Assembly (NCBI GenBank): GCA_948146395.1
Contig: OX411556.1
Coordinates: 434,001 to 498,000, forward strand
Length of the DNA stretch: 64,000 bases
Direction of reading: 5' to 3'
Origin: Fragum whitleyi
Taxonomy: Eukaryota; Mollusca; Bivalvia; Cardiida; Cardiidae
Part shown: piece after piece, positions 51,800 to 64,000 of the stretch
How positions within the stretch are numbered: position 1 is the first letter of the stretch
Layout of the letters: every line of letters starts with the position of its first letter
Notes under the pieces: model-generated
The model's input: the letters and a program-made list of their open reading frames with translations, nothing else
The model's database searches: none
What the model was told of the DNA's origin: nothing
Program-made: the position numbers and the translations under genes

Positions 51800-54700
51800 G
51801 CATCCCTGACCCCTTGTTATTCGATTTAATAGTAATTATTTAATCCTGATTTAATGTTAAATATTTTGGGTACCCATTTTTCGATCGACTGATGCGCCCA
51901 TGCATTCATACCCACATCGCCCCAAACACGCGCGTTCGCTAGCTATGCATGTGCGCTTCAAATTGACACCGGTTTCGATGCCGTCTGATGCATCCGTCTG
52001 TGCGTTTATGCAGCATCCCTGACCCCTTGTTATTCGATTTAATAGTAATTATTTAATCCTGATTTAATGTTAAATATTTTGGGTACCCATTTTTCGATCG
52101 ACTGATGCGCCCATGCATTCATACCCACATCGTCCCAAACACGCGCGTTCGCTAGCTATGCATGTGCGCTTCAAATTGACACCGGTTTCGATGCCGTCTG
52201 ATGCATCCGTCTGTGCTTTTATGCAGCATCCCTGACCCCTTGTTATTCGATTTAATAGTAATTATTTAATCCTGATTTAATGTTAAATATTTTGGGTACC
52301 CATTTTTCGATCGACTGATGCGCCCATGCATTCATACCCACATCGTCACAAACACGCGCGTTCACTAGCTATGCATGTGCGCGTCAAATTGACACCGGTT
52401 TCGATGCCGTCTGATGCATCCGTCTGTGCGTTTATGCAGCATCCCTGACCCCTTGTTATTCGATTAAATAGTAATTATTTTATCCTGATTTAATGTTAAA
52501 TATTTTGGGTACCCATTTTTCGATTGACTGATGCGCCCATGCATTCATACCCACATCGTCCTAAACACGCGCGTTCACTAGCTATGCATGTGCGCTTCAA
52601 ATTGACACCGGTTTCGATGCCGTCTGATGCATCCGTCTGTGCGTTTATGCAGCATCCCTGACCCCTTGTTATTCGATTTAATAGTAATTATTTAATCCTG
52701 ATTTAATGTTAAATATTTTGGGTACCCATTTTTCGATCGACTGATGCGCCCATGCATTCATACCCAAATCGTCCCAAACACGCGCGTTCGCTAGCTATGC
52801 ATGTGCGCTTCAAATTGACACCGGTTTCGATGCCGTCTGATGCTTCCGTCTGTGCGTTTATGCAGCATCCCTGACCCCTTGTTATTCGATTTAATAGTAA
52901 TTATTTAATCCTGATTTAATGTTAAATATTTTGGGTACCCATTTTTCGATCGACTGATGCGCCCATGCATTCATACCCACATCGCCCCAAACACGCGCGT
53001 TCGCTAGCTATGCATGTGCGCTTCAAATTGACACCGGTTTCGATGCCGTCTGATGCATCCGTCTGTGCGTTTATGCAGCATCCCTGACCCCTTGTTATTC
53101 GATTTAATAGTTATTATTTAATCCTGATTTAATGTTAAATATTTTGGGTACCCATTTTTCGATCGACTGATGCGCCCATGCATTCATACCCACATCGTCC
53201 CAAACACTCGCGTTCGCTAGCTATGCATGTGCGCTTCAAATTGACACCGGTTTCGATGCCGTCTGATGCATCCGTCTGTGCGTTTATGCAGCATCCCTGA
53301 CCCCTTGTTATTCGATTTGATAGTAATTATTTAATCCTGATTTAATGTTAAATATTTTGGGTACCCATTTTTCGACCGACTGATGCGCCCATGCATTCAT
53401 ACCCACATCGTCCCAAACACTCGCGTTCGCTAGCTATGCATGTGCGCTTCAAATTGACACCGGTTTCGATGCCGTCTGATGCATCTGTCTGTGCGTTTAT
53501 GCAGCATCCCTGACCCCTTGTTATTCGATTTAATAGTAATTATTTAATCCTGATTTAATGTTAAATATTTTGGGTACCCATTTTTCGATCGACTGATGCG
53601 CCCATGCATTCATACCCACATCGCCCAAAACACGCGCGTTCGCTAGCTTTGCATGTGCGCTTCAAATTGACACCGGTTTCGATGCCGTCTGATGCATCCG
53701 TCTGTGCGTTTATGCAGCATCCCTGACCCCTTGTTATTCGATTTAATAGTAATTATTTAATCCTGATTTAATGTTAAATATTTTGGGTACCCATTTTTCG
53801 ATCGACTGATGCGCCCATGCATTCATACCCACATCGTCCCAAACACTCGCGTTCGCTAGCTATGCATGTGCGCTTCAAATTGACACCGGTTTCGATGCCG
53901 TCTGATGCATCCGTCTGTGCGTTTATGCAGCATCCCTGACCCCTTGTTATTCGATTTAATAGTAATTATTTAATCCTGATTTAATGTTAAATATTTTGGG
54001 TACCCATTTTTCGATCGACTGATGCGCCCATGCATTCATACCCACATCGTCCCAAACACTCGCGTTCGCTAGCTATGCATGTGCGCTTCAAATTGACACC
54101 GGTTTCGATGCCGTCTGATGCATCCGTCTGTGCGTTTACGCAGCATCCCTGACCCCTTGTTATTCGATTTAATAGTAATTATTTAATCCTGATTTAATGT
54201 TAAATATTTTGGGTACCCATTTTTCGATCGACTGATGCGCCCATGCATTTATACCCACATCGTCCCAAACACGCGCGTTCACTAGCTATGCATGTGCGCT
54301 TCAAATTTACACCGGTTTCGATGCCGTCTGATGCATCCGTCTGTGCGTTTATGCAGCATCCCTGACCCCTTGTTATTCGATTTAATAGTAATTATTTAAT
54401 CCTGATTTAATGTTAAATATTTTGGGTACCCATTTTTCGATCGACTGATGCGCCCATGCATTCATACCCACATCGCCCCAAACACGCGCGTTCGCTAGCT
54501 ATGCATGTGCGCTTCAAATTGACACCGGTTTCGATGCCGTCTGATGCATCCGTCTGTGCGTTTATGCAGCATCCCTGACCCCTTGTTATTCGATTTAATA
54601 GTAATTATTTAATCCTGATTTAATGTTAAATATTTTGGGTACCCATTTTTCGATCGACTGATGCGCCCATGCATTCATACCCACATCGTCCCAAACACTC

Positions 54701-55207
54701 GCGTTCGCTAGCTATGCATGTGCGCTTCAAATTGACACCGGTTTCGATGCCGTCTGATGCATCCGTCTGTGCGTTTATGCAGCATCCCTGACCCCTTGTT
54801 ATTCGATTTAATAGTAATTATTTAATCCTGATTTAATGTTAAATATTTTGGGTACCCATTTTTCGATCGACTGATGCGCCCATGCATTCATACCCACATC
54901 GCCCCAAACACGCGCGTTCGCTAGCTATGCATGTGCGCTTCAAATTGACACCGGTTTCGATGCCGTCTGATGCATCCGTCTGTGCGTTTATGCAGCATCC
55001 CTGACCCCTTGTTATTCGATTTAATAGTTATTATTTAATCCTGATTTAATGTTAAATATTTTGGGTACCCATTTTTCGATCGACTGATGCGCCCATGCAT
55101 TCATACCCACATCGTCCCAAACACTCGCGTTCGCTAGCTATGCATGTGCGCTTCAAATTGACACCGGTTTCGATGCCGTCTGATGCATCCGTCTGTGCGT
55201 TTATGCA
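51800..55207. repeat. 16-monomer higher-order unit, copy 1 (3408 bp)
   Basis: Markers: GTGCTTTTATG (52213), CGTCACAAAC, GTGCGCGTCAAATTG (52381), GATTAAATAG with ATTTTATCC (52463-52484), CGATTGACTG (52523), CGTCCTAAAC, CCCAAATCG, GATGCTTCCG (52839), AGTTATTATTT (53108), GATTTGATAG (53314), TTCGACCGAC (53371), GCATCTGTC, CTAGCTTTGC (53643), TTTACGCAGC (54134), CATTTATAC type C and AAATTTACACC (54303). Each recurs exactly 3408 bp later. The match ends between about 54.7 and 54.9 kb; beyond that AGTTATT (55025) and GATTTGATAG (55231) repeat local units 1917 bp upstream. Confidence 0.93.
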
Positions 55208-58200
55208 GCATCCCTGACCCCTTGTTATTCGATTTGATAGTAATTATTTAATCCTGATTTAATGTTAAATATTTTGGGTACCCATTTTTCGATCGACTGA
55301 TGCGCCCATGCATTCATACCCACATCGCCCCAAACACGCGCGTTCGCTAGCTATGCATGTGCGCTTCAAATTGACACCGGTTTCGATGCCGTCTGATGCA
55401 TCCGTCTGTGCGTTTATGCAGCATCCCTGACCCCTTGTTATTCGATTTAATAGTAATTATTTAATCCTGATTTAATGTTAAATATTTTGGGTACCCATTT
55501 TTCGATCGACTGATGCGCCCATGCATTCATACCCACATCGTCCCAAACACGCGCGTTCGCTAGCTATGCATGTGCGCTTCAAATTGACACCGGTTTCGAT
55601 GCCGTCTGATGCATCCGTCTGTGCTTTTATGCAGCATCCCTGACCCCTTGTTATTCGATTTAATAGTAATTATTTAATCCTGATTTAATGTTAAATATTT
55701 TGGGTACCCATTTTTCGATCGACTGATGCGCCCATGCATTCATACCCACATCGTCACAAACACGCGCGTTCACTAGCTATGCATGTGCGCGTCAAATTGA
55801 CACCGGTTTCGATGCCGTCTGATGCATCCGTCTGTGCGTTTATGCAGCATCCCTGACCCCTTGTTATTCGATTAAATAGTAATTATTTTATCCTGATTTA
55901 ATGTTAAATATTTTGGGTACCCATTTTTCGATTGACTGATGCGCCCATGCATTCATACCCACATCGTCCTAAACACGCGCGTTCACTAGCTATGCATGTG
56001 CGCTTCAAATTGACACCGGTTTCGATGCCGTCTGATGCATCCGTCTGTGCGTTTATGCAGCATCCCTGACCCCTTGTTATTCGATTTAATAGTAATTATT
56101 TAATCCTGATTTAATGTTAAATATTTTGGGTACCCATTTTTCGATCGACTGATGCGCCCATGCATTCATACCCAAATCGTCCCAAACACGCGCGTTCGCT
56201 AGCTATGCATGTGCGCTTCAAATTGACACCGGTTTCGATGCCGTCTGATGCTTCCGTCTGTGCGTTTATGCAGCATCCCTGACCCCTTGTTATTCGATTT
56301 AATAGTAATTATTTAATCCTGATTTAATGTTAAATATTTTGGGTACCCATTTTTCGATCGACTGATGCGCCCATGCATTCATACCCACATCGCCCCAAAC
56401 ACGCGCGTTCGCTAGCTATGCATGTGCGCTTCAAATTGACACCGGTTTCGATGCCGTCTGATGCATCCGTCTGTGCGTTTATGCAGCATCCCTGACCCCT
56501 TGTTATTCGATTTAATAGTTATTATTTAATCCTGATTTAATGTTAAATATTTTGGGTACCCATTTTTCGATCGACTGATGCGCCCATGCATTCATACCCA
56601 CATCGTCCCAAACACTCGCGTTCGCTAGCTATGCATGTGCGCTTCAAATTGACACCGGTTTCGATGCCGTCTGATGCATCCGTCTGTGCGTTTATGCAGC
56701 ATCCCTGACCCCTTGTTATTCGATTTGATAGTAATTATTTAATCCTGATTTAATGTTAAATATTTTGGGTACCCATTTTTCGACCGACTGATGCGCCCAT
56801 GCATTCATACCCACATCGTCCCAAACACTCGCGTTCGCTAGCTATGCATGTGCGCTTCAAATTGACACCGGTTTCGATGCCGTCTGATGCATCTGTCTGT
56901 GCGTTTATGCAGCATCCCTGACCCCTTGTTATTCGATTTAATAGTAATTATTTAATCCTGATTTAATGTTAAATATTTTGGGTACCCATTTTTCGATCGA
57001 CTGATGCGCCCATGCATTCATACCCACATCGCCCAAAACACGCGCGTTCGCTAGCTTTGCATGTGCGCTTCAAATTGACACCGGTTTCGATGCCGTCTGA
57101 TGCATCCGTCTGTGCGTTTATGCAGCATCCCTGACCCCTTGTTATTCGATTTAATAGTAATTATTTAATCCTGATTTAATGTTAAATATTTTGGGTACCC
57201 ATTTTTCGATCGACTGATGCGCCCATGCATTCATACCCACATCGTCCCAAACACTCGCGTTCGCTAGCTATGCATGTGCGCTTCAAATTGACACCGGTTT
57301 CGATGCCGTCTGATGCATCCGTCTGTGCGTTTATGCAGCATCCCTGACCCCTTGTTATTCGATTTAATAGTAATTATTTAATCCTGATTTAATGTTAAAT
57401 ATTTTGGGTACCCATTTTTCGATCGACTGATGCGCCCATGCATTCATACCCACATCGTCCCAAACACTCGCGTTCGCTAGCTATGCATGTGCGCTTCAAA
57501 TTGACACCGGTTTCGATGCCGTCTGATGCATCCGTCTGTGCGTTTACGCAGCATCCCTGACCCCTTGTTATTCGATTTAATAGTAATTATTTAATCCTGA
57601 TTTAATGTTAAATATTTTGGGTACCCATTTTTCGATCGACTGATGCGCCCATGCATTTATACCCACATCGTCCCAAACACGCGCGTTCACTAGCTATGCA
57701 TGTGCGCTTCAAATTTACACCGGTTTCGATGCCGTCTGATGCATCCGTCTGTGCGTTTATGCAGCATCCCTGACCCCTTGTTATTCGATTTAATAGTAAT
57801 TATTTAATCCTGATTTAATGTTAAATATTTTGGGTACCCATTTTTCGATCGACTGATGCGCCCATGCATTCATACCCACATCGCCCCAAACACGCGCGTT
57901 CGCTAGCTATGCATGTGCGCTTCAAATTGACACCGGTTTCGATGCCGTCTGATGCATCCGTCTGTGCGTTTATGCAGCATCCCTGACCCCTTGTTATTCG
58001 ATTTAATAGTAATTATTTAATCCTGATTTAATGTTAAATATTTTGGGTACCCATTTTTCGATCGACTGATGCGCCCATGCATTCATACCCACATCGTCCC
58101 AAACACTCGCGTTCGCTAGCTATGCATGTGCGCTTCAAATTGACACCGGTTTCGATGCCGTCTGATGCATCCGTCTGTGCGTTTATGCAGCATCCCTGAC

Positions 58201-58290
58201 CCCTTGTTATTCGATTTAATAGTAATTATTTAATCCTGATTTAATGTTAAATATTTTGGGTACCCATTTTTCGATCGACTGATGCGCCCA
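55208..58290. repeat. 16-monomer higher-order unit, copy 2 (incomplete)
   Basis: This repeats copy 1 at an exact 3408-bp offset: GTGCTTTTATG 55621, GCGTCAAATT 55789, GATGCTTCCG 56247, TTCGACCGAC 56779, CTAGCTTTGC 57051, TTTACGCAGC 57542 and AAATTTACACC near 57711. No difference was seen at markers checked inside the matching part. The match ends before about 58309, where a T/G/G monomer replaces the type B monomer of 54901. About 14 to 15 of the 16 monomers are therefore represented. Confidence 0.92.
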
Positions 58291-61200
58291 TGCATTCATA
58301 CCCACATCGTCCCAAACACGCGCGTTCGCTAGCTATGCATGTGCGCTTCAAATTGACACCGGTTTCGATGCCGTCTGATGCATCCGTCTGTGCGTTTATG
58401 CACCATCCCTGACCCCTTGTTATTCGATTTAATAGTAATTATTTAATCCTGATTTAATGTTAAATATTTTGGGTACCCATTTTTCGATCGACTGATGCGC
58501 CCATGCATTCATACCCACATCGCCCCAAACACGCGCGTTCGCTAGCTATGCATGTGCGCTTCAAATTGACACCGGTTTCGATGCCGTCTGATGCATCCGT
58601 CTGTGCGTTTATGCAGCATCCCTGACCCCTTGTTATTCGATTTAATAGTAATTATTTAATCCTGATTTAATGTTAAATATTTTGGGTACCCATTTTTCGA
58701 TCGACTGATGCGCCCATGCATTCATACCCACATCGTCCCAAACACTCGCGTTCGCTAGCTATGCATGTGCGCTTCAAATTTACACCGGTTTCGATGCCGT
58801 CTGATGCATCCGTCTGTGCGTTTATGCAGCATCCCTGACCCCTTGTTATTCGATTTAATAGTAATTATTTAATCCTGATTTAATGTTAAATATTTTGGGT
58901 ACCCATTTTTCGATCGACTGATGCGCCCATGCATTCATACCCACATCGTCCCAAACACTCGCGTTCGCTAGCTATGCATGTGCGCTTCAAATTGACACCG
59001 GTTTCGATGCCGTCTGATGCATCCGTCTGTGCGTTTATGCAGCATCCCTGACCCCTTGTTATTCGATTTAATAGTAATTATTTAATCCTGATTTAATGTT
59101 AAATATTTTGGGTACCCATTTTTCGATCGACTGATGCGCCCATGCATTCATACCCACATCGTCCCAAACACGCGCGTTCGCTAGCTATGCATGTGCGCTT
59201 CAAATTGACACCGGTTTCGATGCCGTCTGATGCATCCGTCTGTGCGTTTATGCAGCATCCCCGACCCCTTGTTATTCGATTTAATAGTAATTATTTAATC
59301 CTGATTTAATGTTAAATATTTTGGGTACCCATTTTTCGATCGACTGATGCGCCCATGCATTCATACCCACATCGTCCCAAACACTCGCGTTCGCTAGCTA
59401 TGCATGTGCGCTTCAAATTGACACCGGTTTCGATGCCGTCTGATGCATCCGTCTGTGCGTTTATGCAGCATCCCTGACCCCTTGTTATTCGATTTAATAG
59501 TAATTATTTAATCCTGATTTAATGTTAAATATTTTGGGTACCCATTTTTCGATCGACTGATGCGTCCATGCATTCATACCCACATCGTCCCAAACACTCG
59601 CGTTCGCTAGCTATGCATGTGCGCTTCAAATTGACACCGGTTTCGATGCCGTCTGATGCATCCGTCTGTGCGTTTATGCAGCATCCCTGACCCCTTGTTA
59701 TTCGATTTAATAGTAATTATTTAATCCTGATTTAATGTTAAATATTTTGGGTACCCATTTTTCGATCGACTGATGCGCCCATGCATTCATACCCACATCG
59801 TCCCAAACACTCGCGTTCGCTAGCTATGCATGTGCGCTTCAAATTGACACCGGTTTCGATGCCGTCTGATGCATCCGTCTGTGCGTTTATGCAGCATCCC
59901 TGACCCCTTGTTATTCGATTTAATAGTAATTATTTAATCCTGATTTAATGTTAAATATTTTGGGTACCCATTTTTCGATCGACTGATGCGTCCATGCTTT
60001 CATACCCACATCGTCCCAAACACTCGCGTTCGCTAGCTATGCATGTGCGCTTCAAATTGACACCGGTTTCGATGCCGTCTGATGCATCCGTCTGTGCGTT
60101 TATGCAGCATCCCTGACCCCTTGTTATTCGATTTAATAGTAATTATTTAATCCTGATTTAATGTTAAATATTTTGGGTACCCATTTTTCGATCGACTGAT
60201 GCGCCCATGCATTCATACCCACATCGTCCCAAACACTCGCGTTCGCTAGCTATGCATGTGCGCTTCAAATTGACACCGGTTTCGATGCCGTCTGATGCAT
60301 CCGTCTGTGCGTTTATGCAGCATCCCTGACCCCTTGTTATTCGATTTAATAGTAATTATTTAATCCTGATTTAATGTTAAATATTTTGGGTACCCATTTT
60401 TCGATCGACTGATGCGCCCATGCAATCATACCCACATCGTCCCAAACACTCGCGTTCGCTAGCTATGCATGTGCGCTTCAAATTGACACCGGTTTCGATG
60501 CCGTCTGATGCATCCGTCTGTGCGTTTATGCAGCATCCCTGACCCCTTGTTATTCGATTTAATAGTAATTATTTAATCCTGATTTAATGTTAAATATTTT
60601 GGGTACCCATTTTTCGATCGACTGATGCGCCCATGCATTCATACCCACATCGTCCCAAACACTCGCGTTCGATAGCTATGCATGTGCGCTTCAAATTGAC
60701 ACCGGTTTCGATGCCGTCTGATGCATCCGTCTGTGCGTTTATGCAGCATCCCTGACCCCTTGTTATTCGATTTAATAGTAATTATTTAATCCTGATTTAA
60801 TGTTAAATATTTTGGGTACCCATTTTTCGATCGACTGATGCGCCCATGCATTCATACCCACATCGTCCCAAACACACGCGTTCACTAGCTATGCATGTGC
60901 GCTTCAAATTGACACCGGTTTCGATGCCGTCTGATGCATCCGTCTGTGCGTTTGTGCAGCATCCCTGACCCCTTGTTATTCGATTTAATAGTAATTATTT
61001 AATCCTGATTTAATGTTAAATATTTTGGGTACCCATTTTTCGATCGACTGATGCGCCCATGCATTCATACCCACATCGTCCCAAACACGCGCGTTCGCTA
61101 GCTATGCATGTGCGCTTCAAATTGACACCGGTTTCGATGCCGTCTGATGCATCCGTCTGTGCGTTTATGCAGCATCCCCGACCCCTTGTTATTCGATTTA

Positions 61201-63887
61201 ATAGTAATTATTTAATCCTGATTTAATGTTAAATATTTTGGGTACCCATTTTTCGATCGACTGATGCGCCCATGCATTCATACCCACATCGTCCCAAACA
61301 CTCGCGTTCGCTAGCTATGCATGTGCGCTTCAAATTGACACCGGTTTCGATGCCGTCTGATGCATCCGTCTGTGCGTTTATGCAGCATCCCTGACCCCTT
61401 GTTATTCGATTTAATAGTAATTATTTAATCCTGATTTAATGTTAAATATTTTGGGTACCCATTTTTCGATCGACTGATGCGTCCATGCATTCATACCCAC
61501 ATCGTCCCAAACACTCGCGTTCGCTAGCTATGCATGTGCGCTTCAAATTGACACCGGTTTCGATGCCGTCTGATGCATCCGTCTGTGCGTTTATGCAGCA
61601 TCCCTGACCCCTTGTTATTCGATTTAATAGTAATTATTTAATCCTGATTTAATGTTAAATATTTTGGGTACCCATTTTTCGATCGACTGATGCGCCCATG
61701 CAATCATACCCACATCGTCCCAAACACTCGCGTTCGCTAGCTATGCATGTGCGCTTCAAATTGACACCGGTTTCGATGCCGTCTGATGCATCCGTCTGTG
61801 CGTTTATGCAGCATCCCTGACCCCTTGTTATTCGATTTAATAGTAATTATTTAATCCTGATTTAATGTTAAATATTTTGGGTACCCATTTTTCGATCGAC
61901 TGATGCGCCCATGCATTCATACCCACATCGTCCCAAACACTCGCGTTCGATAGCTATGCATGTGCGCTTCAAATTGACACCGGTTTCGATGCCGTCTGAT
62001 GCATCCGTCTGTGCGTTTATGCAGCATCCCTGACCCCTTGTTATTCGATTTAATAGTAATTATTTAATCCTGATTTAATGTTAAATATTTTGGGTACCCA
62101 TTTTTCGATCGACTGATGCGCCCATGCATTCATACCCACATCGTCCCAAACACGCGCGTTCACTAGCTATGCATGTGCGCTTCAAATTGACACCGGTTTC
62201 GATGCCGTCTGATGCATCCGTCTGTGCGTTTATGCAGCATCCCTGACCCCTAGTTATTCGATTTAATAGTAATTATTTAATCCTGATTTAATGTTAAATA
62301 TTTTGGGTACCCATTTTTCGATCGACGGATGCGCCCATGCATTCATACCCACATCGTCCCAAACACTCGCGTTCGCTAGCTATGCATGTGCGCTTCAAAT
62401 TGACACCGGTTTCGATGCCGTCTGATGCATCCGTCTGTGCGTTTATGCAGCATCCCTGACCCCTTGTTATTCGATTTAATAGTAATTATTTAATCCTGAT
62501 TTAATGTTAAATATTTTGGGTACCCATTTTTCGATCGACTGATGCGCCCATGCATTCATAGCCACATCGTCCCAAACACTCGCGTTCGCTAGCTATGCAT
62601 GTGCGCTTCAAATTGACACCGGTTTCGATGCCGTCTGATGCATCCGTCTGTGCGTTTATGCAGCATCCCTGACCCCTTGTTATTCGATTTAATAGTAATT
62701 ATTTAATCCTGATTTAATGTTAAATATTTTGGGTACCCATTTTTCGATCGACTGATGCGTCCATGCATTCATACCCACATCGTCCCAAACACTCGCGTTC
62801 GCTAGCTATGCATGTGCGCTTCAAATTGACACCGGTTTCGATGCCGTCTGATGCATCCGTCTGTGCGTTTATGCAGCATCCCTGACCCCTTGTTATTCGA
62901 TTTAATAGTATTTATTTAATCCTGATTTAATGTTAAATATTTTGGGTACCCATTTTTCGATCGACTGATGCGCCCATGCATTCATACCCACATCGTCCCA
63001 AACACTCGCGTTCGCTAGCTATGCATGTGCGCTTCAAATTGACACCGGTTTCGAAACCGTCTGATGCATCCGTCTGTGCGTTTATGCAGCATCCCTGACC
63101 CCTTGTTATTCGATTTAATAGTAATTATTTAAACCTGATTTAATGTTAAATATTTTGGGTACCCATTTTCCGATCGACTGATGCGCCCATGCAATCATAC
63201 CCACATCGTCCCAAACACTCGCGTTCGCTAGCTATGCATGTGCGCTTCAAATTGACACCGGTTTCGATGCCGTCTGATGCATCCGTCTGTGCGTTTATGC
63301 AGCATCCCTGACCCCTTGTTATTCGATTTAATAGTAATTATTTAATCCTGATTTAATGTTAAATATTTTGGGTACCCATTTTTCGATCGACTGATGCGCC
63401 CATGCATTCATACCCACATCGTCCCAAACACTCGCGTTCGATAGCTATGCATGTGCGCTTCAAATTGACACCGGTTTCGATGCCGTCTGATGCATCCGTC
63501 TGTGCGTTTATGCAGCATCCCTGACCCCTTGTTATTCGATTTAATAGTAATTATTTAATCCTGATTTAATGTTAAATATTTTGGGTACCCATTTTTCGAT
63601 CGACTGATGCGCCCATGCATTCATACCCACATCGTCCCAAACACACGCGTTCACTAGCTATGCATGTGCGCTTCAAATTGACACCGGTTTCGATGCCGTC
63701 TGATGCATCCGTCTGTGCGTTTATGCAGCATCCCTGACCCCTTGTTATTCGATTTAATAGTAATTATTTAATCCTGATTTAATGTTAAATATTTTGGGTA
63801 CCCATTTTTCGATCGACTGATGCGCCCATGCATTCATACCCACATCGTCCCAAACACTCGCGTTCGCTAGCTATGCATGTGCGCTTC
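58291..63887. repeat. Homogeneous type A-rich stretch with 6/7/9-monomer structure
   Basis: Most of the 26 or so monomers are near-identical type A with few private changes. Shared variants: ATCCCCGACCCC (59258, 61175; 1917 bp, 9 units), GCGTCCATGC (59562, 59988, 61479, 62757), GCAATCATAC (60422, 61700, 63191; 1278 then 1491 bp), CGTTCGATAGC (60668, 61946, 63437; 1278 then 1491 bp), and AACACACGCGTTCAC (60871, 63640; 2769 bp, 13 units). Relative order is kept, so a six- to seven-monomer unit has been copied three times, with gain or loss of single monomers. Confidence 0.85.
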
Positions 63888-64000
63888 AAATTGACACCGG
63901 TTTCGATGCCGTCTGATGCATCCGTCTGTGCGTTTATGCAGCATCCCTGACCCCTTGTTATTCGATTTAATAGTAATTATTTAATCCTGATTTAATGTTA
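63888..64000. repeat. Partial last monomer, cut by the window end
   Basis: The final 113 bases match monomer positions 1-113 without a visible change and stop in the AT-rich core at TTTAATGTTA. The array evidently continues beyond the window. The first base of the window also coincides with the chosen monomer start, so the array is open on both sides. Confidence 0.95.

Larger units (their letters stand above)
1..64000. repeat. 213-bp tandem satellite DNA array, about 300.5 copies
   Basis: The window is a single head-to-tail tandem array with a 213-bp period. Monomer starts fall at 1, 214, 427, 640, 853 and so on to 63888. That gives 300 complete units with a mean of about 212.96 bp. All copies have the same orientation and I saw no spacer, insertion or inversion. 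Copies differ by a few substitutions and by rare one-base indels: about fourteen deletions and one insertion account for the 13-base drift. Arrays of this length and purity are usual for eukaryotic centromeric or pericentromeric satellites; that location is inferred. The monomer matches no family I recognise. Every monomer has stops in all six frames, so the array is not protein-coding. The strand is arbitrary. Confidence 0.99.

Noticed and set aside
1..64000. CRISPR array
   Set aside because: The repeat is continuous and 213 bp long with no unique spacers between short repeats; variation is scattered point change, not spacer sequence.
1..64000. Protein made of 71-residue repeats (213 is a multiple of 3)
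   Set aside because: Stops occur in all six frames within every reference monomer: for example plus-strand TGA at 5, 27 and 61, and minus-strand stops over 90-92, 105-107 and 111-113. The longest open stretch is about 189 nt.
1..64000. Integron cassette array or bacterial interspersed repeats
   Set aside because: There are no cassettes between repeats, no attC core and inverse core sites, and no integrase gene.
1..64000. rRNA intergenic spacer repeats or telomeric/subtelomeric repeats
   Set aside because: No rRNA gene sequence and no short telomere-type repeat is present anywhere in the window. Flanking sequence could still change this, but nothing here supports it.
1..64000. Transposable element origin or insertion
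   Set aside because: No terminal repeats, target-site duplications, polyA tails or coding remnants were seen in or between monomers.

Overview
The whole 64 kb window is one uninterrupted head-to-tail satellite DNA array. The monomer is 213 bp. The first begins at base 1 and a 301st, partial copy begins at 63888, so there are 300 complete monomers with a net drift of only 13 bases. I found no gene, RNA gene, mobile element, CRISPR array, inversion or foreign insertion. The array runs off both ends of the window, so its true size and flanks are unknown. An array this long and pure is typical of a eukaryotic centromeric or pericentromeric (or other heterochromatic) satellite. I do not recognise the family and cannot name the organism. 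The reference monomer is 43.7% GC (93 of 213) and has 14 CpG against about 10 expected, so CpG is not depleted. This fits a genome with little germline CpG methylation (many invertebrates, some fungi) better than a vertebrate or a heavily methylated plant satellite.

Each monomer is bipartite. An AT-rich core of about 50 bp (monomer positions 71-120, 14% GC) contains three copies of ATTTAAT. It sits inside GC-richer sequence (about 53% GC) that carries several short perfect palindromes: ACCGGT, GATGCATC, GGGTACCC, TCGATCGA, GCTAGC and ATGCAT. Although 213 is a multiple of 3, every frame on both strands has a stop in the monomer. Three linked sites (positions 174, 184 and 192) divide most monomers into types A (T/T/G), B (C/G/G) and C (T/G/A), with a few recombinants.

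Rare private variants act as barcodes and reveal higher-order structure. Regions in order: 1-2556, mixed A/B/C without clear order; 2557-7.5 kb, a marker pair recurring at 11 monomers and variants recurring at 4, 5 and 7; 8.1-12.6 kb, a six-monomer cassette in two full copies and one partial copy; 12.6-17.2 kb, an 11-monomer (2342 bp) tandem duplication; 18.7-21.3 kb, a three-monomer cassette repeated 9 monomers apart; 22.0-31.6 kb, a 22/23-monomer duplication that contains a relative of the 8-12 kb cassette; 31.4-38.7 kb, a 17-monomer (3620 bp) tandem duplication with no difference seen; 38.7-51.8 kb, mixed monomers with a four-monomer block shared over 6175 bp; 51.8-58.3 kb, a 16-monomer (3408 bp) duplication; 58.3-64 kb, a more homogeneous stretch mostly of type A with 6-, 7- and 9-monomer spacings.

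There is no gene system here. What the sequence records is the turnover of a satellite by unequal exchange in steps of whole monomers. In the best cases a crossover can be placed inside one monomer, and one deletion can be assigned to a specific copy by three-way comparison. All counts and comparisons were made by eye on diagnostic variants; a full alignment would refine boundaries and may add further blocks.
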